A DNA stretch of 64,000 bases, taken from NCBI RefSeq assembly GCF_900188155.1, contig NZ_FZOG01000008.1, positions 62,001 through 126,000 on the forward strand. The letters are read 5' to 3'. Shown one piece after another: positions 34,764-44,024 of this stretch (its first letter is position 1; every line of letters begins with the position of its first letter). This DNA is from Pseudomonas segetis (lineage in GTDB: Bacteria; Pseudomonadota; Gammaproteobacteria; Pseudomonadales; Pseudomonadaceae). The notes beneath the pieces are model-generated. The model had not been told where the DNA came from. It did not search any database and saw nothing but the letters and a program-made list of their open reading frames with translations. The translations under genes and the position numbers were made by a program.

Positions 34764-37154
34764 TTAGTGTTTTTTGTGAGCAGTCGGCTTGATTAACCAA
34801 GCCGCCAGAGCAGGCAGAAGCAAGATCGCCCCGAACATATTTACCAGGAACATAAACGCCAGCAGGATGCCCATGTCTGCCTGGAACTTCAGGGTTGAGA
34901 AGGCCCAGGTGGCAATCGACAAGGTCATGGTCACGGCGGTAAATACCGAAGCGGTACCACGCTGTTTAAGCGACTCAACAAAGGCCTCGCGCAGGTCCAT
35001 GTTGCGCTCATGCATTTCGTGTTTGATCCGCTCGAACAAGTAGATGCCGTAGTCCACGCCCACACCAACGCCCAAGGCAACGACCGGCAAGGTATTGACC
35101 TTGACGCCAATCCCCAGGAAGGCCATCAGCGCGTTGCACAGCACCGTTACCAATGCCAGTGGAATAATGACGCACAGGGTAATGCGCAGTGAGCGGAACA
35201 TGATCAGGCAAAGAATGCTGACCGAGGCGAACAGTGCAATGTTCACCAGCTTGTCGCCGGCGTGCACCACTTCGTTGGTCGCAGCCATTACGCCGACGTT
35301 GCCCGAAGCCAGCTGGAACTCAATGTCGTCGCTGTCGTATGCCGCCTTGAAGGCTTTGACCTTGTCCATCAATTTGCTGATGGTGTCGGCTTGGTGATCC
35401 TTGGTGTAGATGGACACCGGAATCGCGTTACAGGCCGAGTTCATATACTCGGTGCCGACCCGTGTAGCAAAGCCAACACCCTGGGCGATTTGCGGCGTCG
35501 ACTCAGGCAGCACGCGCCACTTCAAGTCAGTCTCGGCATAAGCCTGGGTTACGTTGTTGACGAAACCGGACAGGCTGCGCACCGAGGACACACCGTCGTC
35601 CTGGCGCAAATAAAGCTCGAACTCGCTGATCGGGTCGAGCACTTCACGCTTGACGCAGGGCGTTTCATCACCCTGCGCCTTGACGATGATCTGCAATAGA
35701 TCAACACCAATGGCGAACTCACTGGTGATCATGGCGACGTCCTGGTTGTAACGCGAATCAGGACGCAACTCAGGCACCCCGGCACCGAGATCACCAACAT
35801 GCAGCTTGCGCGCTTCATTCAGGCCAAATACCAGCAAGCCGGCAGCAATCAATAACGCCACGGTTGCACCACGACGCGTCGCCAATACCCCAAGCTTTTC
35901 CCACAAACCTGCGCCCATGGTTTCCTTGCCGCGCAGGCGCTGGGCGTCATCAGCCGACAAGCGCATGAACGAAAGCAAAATCGGCAGCAGCATTTTGTTG
36001 GTGATGATCATCACCGAAACACCGAGGGTGGCGGTGATTGCCAGCTCGCGAACCATTTCGATATCGACGACCGCAATCACCACAAAACCCAAGGCGTTCG
36101 CCAGCAAGGCAACCGCGCCCGGGATAAAGAGTTTCTGGAAGCAATTGCGCGATGCGGTGACACCGTCGGCACCATGCAGCGTTTCAAGCTTCCAGGCATT
36201 GGTCATCTGCACCGCATGGGAAACCCCGATCGAGAAGATCAGGAAGGGCACCAGGATCGACATCGGGTCAAGCGTAAGCCCAACCAAGGGCAGCAAGCCC
36301 AGCAGCCAAACCACCGGGACCACCGCGCAAATCAACGCCCAACTGGTCAGCATCATTGAGCCGGAGTACCAGAACAGCAGCACCGCCGTGATCAGGAATG
36401 CAACGATGAAAAATACCATGACGCCAGAAGCGCCTTCGGCGATGTCACCAATCGACTTGGCAAAACCGATGATATGAATGCTGACATCGTCAGTCTGGTT
36501 TTCTTGGCGAATGGCCTCGAGCTTTTTGGCGACGGTTTGCAGATCGAGGCGCTTGCCCGTTTCCGGGTCGTTCTCCTGCAGGTTGGCCACCACCATTGCC
36601 GAAGACAGATCATTGGAGACAATCCGCCCAACCCAGTCGGACTTGAGTGTGCGCTCACGCACCTGGGCGATTTGCTCTGGCCGTCCCGCGTAATCGGACT
36701 CAACCAGATTACCGCCAGTAAAACCGTCCTCGACAACCTCGGTATAACGCACGTTTGAGGTGAACAGCGAGGTGACTGAGCTGCGCTCAACGCCGTTGAT
36801 GAAGAACACTTCATCCGAGACTTTGCGCAGGATGCTCATTGCCTCGGGCGTGAAGACTTCGCCCTTGTTGTTCTTCACCGCCACCAGAACTTTGTTCGCG
36901 CCACCGAAGTCCTTTTGATACTCCAGGAAGGTCTTCATGTATTCGTGGTGCAGCGGGATCATCTTGAAGAAGCCCGCCTCGATCTTCAGCTGGGTGGCGC
37001 TGTAGCCAAGACCAAGCGTGATCAAAACGAATAGCGCCAGCAACGGCTTGCGCTGGTGGAAAATCCAATAGGAAAGCTTGCCAACGATGCCGCGGGAAAA
37101 ATCCTTGCGATTGAGTTCGTCGGCGCTCTTTACAGTCTCTTCATGCTTTTTCAC
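34764..37154 (-). CDS. RND-superfamily transporter (MMPL-like)
   Basis: A 796-residue protein with 12 predicted membrane helices in two six-helix halves, each after a large periplasmic loop. The N-terminal ALFVLITLGLGYSATQLKIE and the repeated segment ALGVGVGVDYGIYLFERIKH are typical of the single-chain RND exporters of lipids and hydrophobic compounds. The GTG at 37154 follows GGAG by 7 bases and lies 4 bp after the YCF48-like gene; an ATG eight codons earlier would overlap that gene and lacks a site. It is the last gene of a DUF1302-DUF1329-YCF48-RND operon. Confidence 0.87.
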   Translation of the reverse strand: MKKHEETVKSADELNRKDFSRGIVGKLSYWIFHQRKPLLALFVLITLGLGYSATQLKIEAGFFKMIPLHHEYMKTFLEYQKDFGGANKVLVAVKNNKGEVFTPEAMSILRKVSDEVFFINGVERSSVTSLFTSNVRYTEVVEDGFTGGNLVESDYAGRPEQIAQVRERTLKSDWVGRIVSNDLSSAMVVANLQENDPETGKRLDLQTVAKKLEAIRQENQTDDVSIHIIGFAKSIGDIAEGASGVMVFFIVAFLITAVLLFWYSGSMMLTSWALICAVVPVVWLLGLLPLVGLTLDPMSILVPFLIFSIGVSHAVQMTNAWKLETLHGADGVTASRNCFQKLFIPGAVALLANALGFVVIAVVDIEMVRELAITATLGVSVMIITNKMLLPILLSFMRLSADDAQRLRGKETMGAGLWEKLGVLATRRGATVALLIAAGLLVFGLNEARKLHVGDLGAGVPELRPDSRYNQDVAMITSEFAIGVDLLQIIVKAQGDETPCVKREVLDPISEFELYLRQDDGVSSVRSLSGFVNNVTQAYAETDLKWRVLPESTPQIAQGVGFATRVGTEYMNSACNAIPVSIYTKDHQADTISKLMDKVKAFKAAYDSDDIEFQLASGNVGVMAATNEVVHAGDKLVNIALFASVSILCLIMFRSLRITLCVIIPLALVTVLCNALMAFLGIGVKVNTLPVVALGVGVGVDYGIYLFERIKHEMHERNMDLREAFVESLKQRGTASVFTAVTMTLSIATWAFSTLKFQADMGILLAFMFLVNMFGAILLLPALAAWLIKPTAHKKH

Positions 37155-37158
37155 GTAG

Positions 37159-38109
37159 TTACTCCTGGCGCCCGACATTGATGGTCATCACGCCACGGTC
37201 GCCAACCGCCACGACCTGACCCACGTTTAACTGCAGGGCCTTGGCCAGGCTTGCCTGGGTCGCAGCAAGACGCTGGAACTGCTGGCCCTGATCATCGCTG
37301 GCCATAAGCAAACCGCTATTTCCGAACAGCACAATGCGCCCGGACTTGAGTTGCAGTCCGCCATTAAAGGCCATGGTGGTAGCCGTTTCAGTCTTGCTCC
37401 AGGTGACGCCCATATCCGACGATCGCCAGACGTTGCCACGCATACCGAACAGCAAGAGGTCGCCCGATGCGGTCTGCAACGCGCCGAAGTAACTGCCCTG
37501 GTAAGGACTTTCCAGACGCTGCCATGTCATGCCCCGGTCAGCGGATATCGCCAGGGTTGCGCTTTCCCCAACCAGCAGCCAGCGACCATCCTGGAGGGCA
37601 ATGACCTGTGAAATATGCCGATCGAAATCAGGATCGATAATGCTGACTCGTTGCCAGCTGGCACCTGCATCATCGGATACCAGGAAAAGCCCGAACGAGC
37701 CCCAGGTGACCATGCGTCCCTGGCCCATGGAGATGACGCCCAACAGCGCATCGCCATTGGTGTCGGCCTCAATCGACTTCCAGGATTGACCGCCATCCTC
37801 GGTGCGCAAGACAACCCCGCCGTGACCTACGGCCACACCTACTTCCGGGCTGTCAAAGGCGACCCCGGTCAGGGTGCGGTTGCTCGGCGTGCGAATACTT
37901 TTCCAGGTCTTGGCGGAGTCGGCAGACAGCATGACCACGCCGCGCTCACCCACGGCTACAAGCTGCCTGCCGCTATCGACAATATTGAGCAGCAATACGC
38001 GACTGGGGTGGATCGGATAATCAAGCGGAGCTTTCTCAGCCCAACTCAAGCCGCTGACCAAGGCCAGACAGACCCCCGCCAGACATGACAAGTGGCGTAA
38101 AAACAACAT
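37159..38109 (-). CDS. YCF48/BNR-repeat exported protein
   Basis: A 316-residue protein with a signal peptide (LRHLSCLAGVCLALVSGLSWA). Repeats of the type GVVLRTEDGGQSWKSIE and FLVSDDAGASWQRVS (Asp-x-Gly-x-Ser/Thr-Trp Asp-boxes) predict a beta-propeller as in the photosystem II assembly factor YCF48 and BNR proteins. In this operon class it accompanies an RND exporter, perhaps as a periplasmic assembly or cargo-binding partner; that is inference. A strong intercistronic hairpin lies upstream. Confidence 0.83.
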   Translation of the reverse strand: MLFLRHLSCLAGVCLALVSGLSWAEKAPLDYPIHPSRVLLLNIVDSGRQLVAVGERGVVMLSADSAKTWKSIRTPSNRTLTGVAFDSPEVGVAVGHGGVVLRTEDGGQSWKSIEADTNGDALLGVISMGQGRMVTWGSFGLFLVSDDAGASWQRVSIIDPDFDRHISQVIALQDGRWLLVGESATLAISADRGMTWQRLESPYQGSYFGALQTASGDLLLFGMRGNVWRSSDMGVTWSKTETATTMAFNGGLQLKSGRIVLFGNSGLLMASDDQGQQFQRLAATQASLAKALQLNVGQVVAVGDRGVMTINVGRQE

Positions 38110-38132
38110 AAAGGTAAACCTGTATAGCTAAC

Positions 38133-38161
38133 GCACAGGCTTCCATGAAGGAAGCCTGTGC
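38133..38161 (-). other. Intercistronic hairpin between DUF1329 and YCF48 genes
   Basis: GCACAGGCTTCC (38133-38144) and GGAAGCCTGTGC (38150-38161) are perfect 12-bp arms with a 5-base loop. No T-tract follows on the minus strand. It could protect upstream mRNA or attenuate expression of the YCF48-RND pair. Confidence 0.65.
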
Positions 38162-38185
38162 TGTGCCGGAAAGACGTAGAAGCTG

Positions 38186-39541
38186 TTACTTGCCCAGGCG
38201 GCGCAGTGCGTCCGGCTGGAAGTCAACGTAACGACCCTTGATCCCGAATTTCCATGGTGTGGACTCTTCGTTAGCCAGGCCGGCCAAGTAGTAACCACCG
38301 TTGCTCAGGTCATGCCAGATGTTGGCGCGATACCAAGGCACTTGGGCATCGTAGAACTGGATCATCGGGTGAACGCCAACGCGCCACAGCGTGCCACGGG
38401 TGTCATATGCATCCGAAGCCACGACGGTCCAGGAGTCCTCGTCGAGGTACATGGTCCGCTTGCCGTAGACGTGCTTGGCATCTTTACGCAAGGTGCCTTC
38501 AACCACCCATACGCGGTGCAGCTCGTAGCGCATGTAGTCAGGGTTTGGCGTGCTCGGTGTAAGGATGTCCTTGTACTTGACGTCCTTGGAACCGAGCTTG
38601 TAGTCGTTGTATGGGATGTACATTTCTTTCTTGCCGACCAGCTTCCAGTCAAAGCGATCAGGCGCGCCGTTGTAACCGTCGAAATCATCGGTTACCCGCA
38701 AGCCTTCTGTACCGTCGTTGACGTTATCGTAGGCAAGGTCGGGAGCGCGACGAACGCGGCGCTGGCCGGTGTTGTAGATCCACGCGTTGCGCACTTCCTT
38801 GACCTGGTCGATAGGCTCGTGCACCAACTGCACCGTACCTGCCAGGGTCGCAGGCGAGAGAAAGCGTGCGGTGTAGTTAAGCAAGCGGTTGTCCGACTGC
38901 TTGTCCATGTTGGCGTCAAATACGCGATTCTCTTTAATGCGCAGGTTGTAGTAGTCACCACTGCCACGCACCGGGAAAGAGCTGTAGCTACGTTCAAGAC
39001 CGCCACCCAGATAACGCACGGTGTGGTTCCAGATAGCCTCTAGACCATTCTTCGGGATCGGGAACGGCGTCGTCGAACCATTGAGGTTGACCAGGCCAAA
39101 GCCGTTAAGCTCAGCATTGACTGCTTCTTGCTTGACCTTGGCTGCCACATCAGCCGGTACCATGGCAGTACGGTGAGTGGTGTATACCGGCATTTTGAAA
39201 CTTGGGTACTTGGCCAGCAACGCCTGCATGCCAGGGGTCACTTTGTCCTTGTACTGGGCCAGGTTGGCCGCAGTAATGGTAAATAGCGGTTTCTCGTCAG
39301 CGAAGGGATCAACATAACCCTGGCTAGCGCTCCAACCCGCAGGTGGCTGAGCCATACCGCCAGTATAGGCAGGAATGGAACCGTCGGCGTTACCCGCCAT
39401 TTCGCCACCTAGCGGGGTCAGGTCAGCCCCGAGGCGCGCGGCCTCATCAGCAGTAATTTTAGCCTGGGCCGTACCGCTCAGCGCGAGCAGTACAGCAACA
39501 GTGAGCCCACCCATTCGAGCAGAATTTATTTTATTTATCAT
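38186..39541 (-). CDS. DUF1329 domain protein (LolB-like fold family)
   Basis: A 451-residue exported protein with signal peptide (RMGGLTVAVLLALSGTAQA). The body (GTEGLRVTDDFDGYNGAPDR, KLVGKKEMYIPYNDYKL, VEGTLRKDAKHVYGKRTMYL) is a clear DUF1329 member, a family of periplasmic proteins with an outer-membrane lipoprotein-sorting-like fold. It lies 27 bp after the DUF1302 gene and is co-transcribed. Family members always travel with DUF1302 and often with RND exporters. Probable role: shuttling a hydrophobic compound between membranes, by inference from fold and context. Confidence 0.87.
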   Translation of the reverse strand: MINKINSARMGGLTVAVLLALSGTAQAKITADEAARLGADLTPLGGEMAGNADGSIPAYTGGMAQPPAGWSASQGYVDPFADEKPLFTITAANLAQYKDKVTPGMQALLAKYPSFKMPVYTTHRTAMVPADVAAKVKQEAVNAELNGFGLVNLNGSTTPFPIPKNGLEAIWNHTVRYLGGGLERSYSSFPVRGSGDYYNLRIKENRVFDANMDKQSDNRLLNYTARFLSPATLAGTVQLVHEPIDQVKEVRNAWIYNTGQRRVRRAPDLAYDNVNDGTEGLRVTDDFDGYNGAPDRFDWKLVGKKEMYIPYNDYKLGSKDVKYKDILTPSTPNPDYMRYELHRVWVVEGTLRKDAKHVYGKRTMYLDEDSWTVVASDAYDTRGTLWRVGVHPMIQFYDAQVPWYRANIWHDLSNGGYYLAGLANEESTPWKFGIKGRYVDFQPDALRRLGK

Positions 39542-39568
39542 TTACAGAACCTCTGGTTGTTCTATTTG

Positions 39569-41431
39569 TTAGAAGCTATAGCTGTAGCTCGCTGCATAGA
39601 AATCACGGTCGTGCAGCGGGTCGTACTGAGCGCTGTTATCGAAGCTGACATAGCTCAAATCGATTTTTTGCTGCTTGTTGTAATCCAGGCTCAGGCCAAT
39701 CGAGGTGGTGAGTCGGCCTTCGTTGAATTGGCCGTCCATCGACACGCCGTCCACGTCCTGGCCGAGGAAAACAAAGGGCGATGCCGTAATGCTGGTGCCA
39801 AATACGTTGTTGTAATCCAGCTGTCCGCGCAGGCGATAACCCCAGGCGAAATCGGTTACGTAACCATCGTTCTTGCAACCTTGAGGACTGCTGTTGACCA
39901 AACCTGCAACCGGGTTCGAGCAGGTGCTGCCACCAGCAGGAATAGATGGATCCGAGCCCAGGCCGTAGATAAAGCCACGGCCATAGCGACGATCACCCTC
40001 GCTTTGCGGCACGTTATTCCACTGGAAGCCGACCTCACCCACCACGGTCAGGTTTTGTGCGCCCAGCACGTTTGGATAGAGGTTGACACCGTTGATTTGG
40101 AACTGGGTCTTTTCATAACGATCCCAGCCTTCGGTCATCGATGCGCCCTCGAGTATTACGGTCTGCTGCAACTCCGCCAGAGGACCTACACCGCCAATGG
40201 CACCGTTAAGCAAGTCAGCACCATTAAGCTGCACAGGCTGGTTTGGCGAGTAGCTCAGCTCGCTGCCGATAGACCAGCCACCAATTGCGGTGGTGAAGCT
40301 TGCGCCAAACAAACGAATATCTTCTGGATACTCCCAGGCAGGCCCGGGGGTCTGGCCCGTTGCACCAACCACCACTGATTGCGCACCATCAAACTGCTTT
40401 GGCGAACCTGGATTACCGTTACGCACGCTCAAGTACGGAGTGCGCGAGTGGTAGTTCATGTAGTACAGGCCGACTTCGCCATCCAGGGCATCCACCGGAA
40501 TACGGAAAGACAAGCCCCACTGGCCGCTGTCGCTCGGCTTGTCACCCTTGTACTGAGGTACATAACGGCCACTATTTACGCGGTCTGCAGAAGTACCAGC
40601 ACCACCCAGCAAAGCACCCACATCGCAATCGCCAAATGACTGGCCGATGTTGCTTTCGGTCACCGACCAGTAATGGCCGCAGCCTTCAACCTCGGTGCTT
40701 TCATACTTGAGCTGGTAAAAGGCCTCCATCGAAATGCCTGCTGGCAAACCGATATTGAGGTAGCCCATCCAAACGGGGATCAGTGCTTCTTTAAGCTCGG
40801 TACCCGGGCGGCGAAGGGCTGGAACGTCGAGCGGGTTGATCTGGTTGATGCCTTGGATATAAAGGCTCTCACCCCAGTTAACGACCTGACGACCCAGGCG
40901 GGCCTGAACCGGGGTGTCATCAAAATAAAAGGTGTTGTAGACATAGGAGTCGAGCAGGTACAGGCCCTTGTATTTTTGCAGGTCGCTGTAGCCGTCATCG
41001 TCCAATGGCTTCTTTTGATAGCCGTTGGAGATGTTGCCGTAATTCACATCCTCATGATCAAGGGTGTAGTCGTACCAACCCTTAACACGGATAAAACCAC
41101 CCAGGTCGCCATTGCGCATCGACAAGTCAGTCACGAACTTGCCAATGGTTGAGAAGCGATCACCCTTGTCGTAGTTGAGGTTGCCAGCGTCGACTGTGCC
41201 ACTGGTACCACCGGACTTACCGACAGAGGCACCGTTGAATGAGTTATACAGGGCGCTGTCCTGATCTTCGGCCCGCCACTGCGAACCAATAGTAAGCGTG
41301 GTGTTCCATTGCCCTTCCCAGCCGTTTTCAGTCTGGAAGGAAATGGCATTTGCAGAGCCAGCGCTGACACAGGCGACCGCAATGGATAGTGGTTTTAGCA
41401 AGGCACAGAAATTCGATTTATTGTTATGCAT
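39569..41431 (-). CDS. DUF1302 outer-membrane protein
   Basis: A 620-residue protein with signal peptide (KPLSIAVACVSAGSANA) and a long beta-rich sequence ending in YSYSF, the terminal Phe of outer-membrane barrels. Segments GFIRVKGWYDYTLDHEDVNY, RLGRQVVNWGESLYIQGINQ and NPLDVPALRRPGTELKEAL are the DUF1302 landmarks. It is the first gene of the operon. AAC AAT AAA at codons 3-5 is a Crc/Hfq-type motif. Upstream (41533-41569) are two 16-bp sites 21 bp apart that recur at two other promoters of this region. Confidence 0.87.
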   Translation of the reverse strand: MHNNKSNFCALLKPLSIAVACVSAGSANAISFQTENGWEGQWNTTLTIGSQWRAEDQDSALYNSFNGASVGKSGGTSGTVDAGNLNYDKGDRFSTIGKFVTDLSMRNGDLGGFIRVKGWYDYTLDHEDVNYGNISNGYQKKPLDDDGYSDLQKYKGLYLLDSYVYNTFYFDDTPVQARLGRQVVNWGESLYIQGINQINPLDVPALRRPGTELKEALIPVWMGYLNIGLPAGISMEAFYQLKYESTEVEGCGHYWSVTESNIGQSFGDCDVGALLGGAGTSADRVNSGRYVPQYKGDKPSDSGQWGLSFRIPVDALDGEVGLYYMNYHSRTPYLSVRNGNPGSPKQFDGAQSVVVGATGQTPGPAWEYPEDIRLFGASFTTAIGGWSIGSELSYSPNQPVQLNGADLLNGAIGGVGPLAELQQTVILEGASMTEGWDRYEKTQFQINGVNLYPNVLGAQNLTVVGEVGFQWNNVPQSEGDRRYGRGFIYGLGSDPSIPAGGSTCSNPVAGLVNSSPQGCKNDGYVTDFAWGYRLRGQLDYNNVFGTSITASPFVFLGQDVDGVSMDGQFNEGRLTTSIGLSLDYNKQQKIDLSYVSFDNSAQYDPLHDRDFYAASYSYSF

Positions 41432-41532
41432 TGGCGACCTCCGGGTGCGCTCTTGCCCTCGGCACTTACTGCGCGCCTAGGATGAGCATTTTTGTTGTGG
41501 TCGACATTATGCTTATCAGCCTGCTGAACCTT

Positions 41533-41569
41533 TTGTCTTTTAATGACACCTTTTTGCCATTAGCTGTCA
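41533..41569 (-). promoter_or_regulatory. Two tandem AraC-type boxes upstream of DUF1302 operon
   Basis: On the minus strand, TGACAGCTAATGGCAA (41569-41554) and TGTCATTAAAAGACAA (41548-41533) are direct repeats exactly 21 bp apart. Both fit the consensus TGnCrnnnAATGrCAA seen at 43923-43959 and 45565-45601. The proximal box ends about 100 bp from the start codon. Confidence 0.65.
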
Positions 41570-41846
41570 GCTTTAGCCTGAAATACCCAATACCCGATAA
41601 AGCGCGCAGATCTCCTTCCGGCAAACTCCAATTAGAACCAGTCGGTCGATTCCTGACCACCAAGGACGCTTAAATCAGAGCTGCATCATCCCTTCTGAGC
41701 GAGGCGACCTGGCTTCATAAACCAATCAGCAATCCCTAAAAAATATGGGGTTTACCAGCAGGTAGCCTGGAGAGTTCTTAGAAAGAGTGGCGTTAAACAG
41801 CAGCAAGGATCATAGTCTTTGGCATTGATCCACAGCTATTTGCCCT

Positions 41847-42863
41847 ATGACTGCACTTATAAGAATTACATCGCTCACTGGCTTCCCAGAACTTGTTCGT
41901 GAGCTGGGTGGCAACCCCGACAAAATGCTCAAGCGCTTCAATATCGAGCCGCAATTGCTCGAGAGCATTTCCGCTGTCATTTCTTATCGTTCAATGATCA
42001 ACTTGCTGGAATATTCAGCAGAACAACTAAACTGTGCTGACTTTGGCCTCCAGCTTGCCGAGCGGCAAAGCATGATGATTCTTGGCCCACTGGCGGTTAT
42101 TGCCCAGAACTCATCAACCGTGGGTGGGGCCCTGCAAGAAATAGCCAAGTTCTTGCATATCTACACCCCAGGCATTTTGCTTGAACTCGACATCAAAACC
42201 GATCCCGCTCGCCCGCAATTGATATTGGAAGTCCATCTGCCCGGTTTGACTCGGATCCGGCAAATAACCGAGCTGTCCCTCGGTGTCGCCCATAAAACCC
42301 TGCAAATGCTGTTTGGCAGTAGTTTTAAAGCCGAGTCGGTCATGATGCGCACCACCTCAACCTTGCCGCCAATACGCTATCAGCGCTTCTTTGGCACACA
42401 CGTCTATTTCGGTCAGGCGAGCAATGCACTGGTTATGCGAGCTGAGCATCTGAGCAAGGTTATTGACCAACACAACCAGGAGCTGCATGACACCCTGATC
42501 GATTATGTCAGCACCATCAGTGACGCCAATCCGCTGGATATCTGCAACCAGGTCGAGCAACTGATACTGCGCCTATTGCCGACCCAGCGCTGCAGCCTGC
42601 CCTTGATTGCCGAACGACTGGGCATGCGCGAACGTTCACTGCAACGCCGGCTGGCCGAGCGCGATGTGTTGTTCGAAGAACTGGTTGACCGAACTCGTAT
42701 GGATCTGGCTGACCGCTACCTGGTGGAAGCCAAAATGCCCATGGCGCAAGTGGCGGGCCTGCTCGGCTATGCCGAGCAAAGTTCGTTTAATCGCGCCTGC
42801 CGGCGCTGGCATGCGATCTCGCCCAAGGAGCGGCGCAAGCAACTGCAAGAGACGCAACTATGA
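41847..42863 (+). CDS. AraC-family regulator (Arabinose_bd N-terminal domain)
   Basis: A 338-residue protein. The N-terminal 190 residues (SLTGFPELVRELGGNPDKML, AVISYRSMINLLEYSAEQLN) match the Arabinose_bd domain of OruR/ArgR-like catabolic regulators. The C-terminal domain has both helix-turn-helices (SLPLIAERLGMRERSLQRRL and PMAQVAGLLGYAEQSSFNRA, then CRRWHAISPKERR). It is divergent from the DUF1302 operon, and near the SDR, zinc dehydrogenase and secreted-peptide genes. It is the obvious candidate to bind the 21-bp-spaced boxes. The ribosome-binding site is weak. Confidence 0.88.
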   Translation: MTALIRITSLTGFPELVRELGGNPDKMLKRFNIEPQLLESISAVISYRSMINLLEYSAEQLNCADFGLQLAERQSMMILGPLAVIAQNSSTVGGALQEIAKFLHIYTPGILLELDIKTDPARPQLILEVHLPGLTRIRQITELSLGVAHKTLQMLFGSSFKAESVMMRTTSTLPPIRYQRFFGTHVYFGQASNALVMRAEHLSKVIDQHNQELHDTLIDYVSTISDANPLDICNQVEQLILRLLPTQRCSLPLIAERLGMRERSLQRRLAERDVLFEELVDRTRMDLADRYLVEAKMPMAQVAGLLGYAEQSSFNRACRRWHAISPKERRKQLQETQL

Positions 42864-42868
42864 CAAGG

Positions 42869-42907
42869 GCTACCTTTTTCAGCGTGGCAACCGCTGAAAA
42901 AGGTAGC
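42869..42907 (+). terminator. Hairpin after AraC gene
   Basis: GCTACCTTTTTCAGCG (42869-42884) and CGCTGAAAAAGGTAGC (42892-42907) form a perfect 16-bp stem around a 7-base loop. It begins 5 bp after the AraC stop codon. Confidence 0.7.
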
Positions 42908-43008
42908 AGGCAAAGACAGGACAAGGCGCAACGATCAAGGGAAGTAGCAACCCAAAGGCTGCGATAAGTTTTTTAACGCAGTCATATCGAGCCTGTTCCC
43001 CGGGGGCC

Positions 43009-43779
43009 TTAGTGGCACGCGTAGCCACCATCGACAACCATTTCCGTACCTGTGACATAGACAGAATCATCACTGGCAAGAAACACCACCGCACCGGCCA
43101 CTTCGTCAGGCTTTCCAAGACGCTTGAATGGGATCTCTTGCATTAACCGTGCATGGAACTCCCGCCCGGCTTCTTCGCCGATGGCCTGAGTGGCATCTGC
43201 CACCAATGGCGTTTCAATGTAGCCAGGGTGCAAGCTGTTGACGCGGATGGGGTAGCCCTTGGCCGCGCAATGCAAAGCAACCGACTTGGACAGGAAACGC
43301 ACCCCTGCTTTAGAGGTGCTGTATGAGAGCGCCGCGGGTTCGCCGCAGATTGCCGTAATTGATGACATGTTGATGATTGAGCCGCCATTGTCTTTCATCA
43401 ATGGCAATGACTGCTTGCAGCCAATAAATACACTGCGCAGGTTCACATCCATGGTGCGATCAAAGTCGCTCAGGGTGCATTCTTCGATGCTGCCAGGGAT
43501 GACCATGCCCGCGTTATTGACCAGTACATCGAGACGCCGTTCTTTGTCGTGAATCACACCCAACACGCGCGACCAGTCTTCTTCACTGGTGACGTCATGC
43601 CTGTCGAAAATCACATCCAGGCCCTGCTCACGCAACTCCACTTCGGCGCACTTGCCAGCCTCGGCATTGATATCGGTGAAATAAACCTTGGCACCTTCGG
43701 CTGCAAGACGGCGAGTAAAAGCTAGGCCCATACCCGAGGCTGCTCCGGTCACCAGAACGATCTTATTTTGTAAACGCAT
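43009..43779 (-). CDS. Short-chain dehydrogenase/reductase
   Basis: A 256-residue classical SDR. The NAD(P)-binding motif TGAASGMG is at residues 11-18, NNAG is present (VLVNNAGMVIPG), and the catalytic Ser (INMSSITAICG) and Tyr-x3-Lys (YSTSK) are all intact. It probably oxidises an alcohol or reduces a ketone in the cytoplasm. AGGAG precedes the ATG. It is divergent from the zinc-dehydrogenase gene and shares the intergenic region containing two AraC-type boxes, so both may belong to one pathway. Confidence 0.9.
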   Translation of the reverse strand: MRLQNKIVLVTGAASGMGLAFTRRLAAEGAKVYFTDINAEAGKCAEVELREQGLDVIFDRHDVTSEEDWSRVLGVIHDKERRLDVLVNNAGMVIPGSIEECTLSDFDRTMDVNLRSVFIGCKQSLPLMKDNGGSIINMSSITAICGEPAALSYSTSKAGVRFLSKSVALHCAAKGYPIRVNSLHPGYIETPLVADATQAIGEEAGREFHARLMQEIPFKRLGKPDEVAGAVVFLASDDSVYVTGTEMVVDGGYACH

Positions 43780-43922
43780 TTGCGACTCCTCACATGCCTC
43801 CCGGGGATTAAGGAAGGCAAATTTTTAATCGAACTGCATGGTTGCGCCTGGCAATGCATTTTCGCTGTGCATTTCACGCCCAGTATTTGACATATTGCGC
43901 CAGCCTGAAATATCACCATGGC

Positions 43923-43959
43923 TGACGTCAAATGCCAAAAATTAGGTGCCTAATGACAA
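43923..43959 (+). promoter_or_regulatory. Two tandem AraC-type boxes in SDR/dehydrogenase intergenic region
   Basis: TGACGTCAAATGCCAA (43923-43938) and AGGTGCCTAATGACAA (43944-43959) are 21 bp apart. Both contain AATGnCAA in register with the boxes upstream of the DUF1302 and secreted-peptide genes. The proximal end is 65 bp from the dehydrogenase start. Confidence 0.6.
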
Positions 43960-44024
43960 TTACAGGCCCGTTCTTCAGCCCAATATCCGTAGGTAATTGC
44001 AGCCGAACCCCATAAGGAACTGCC

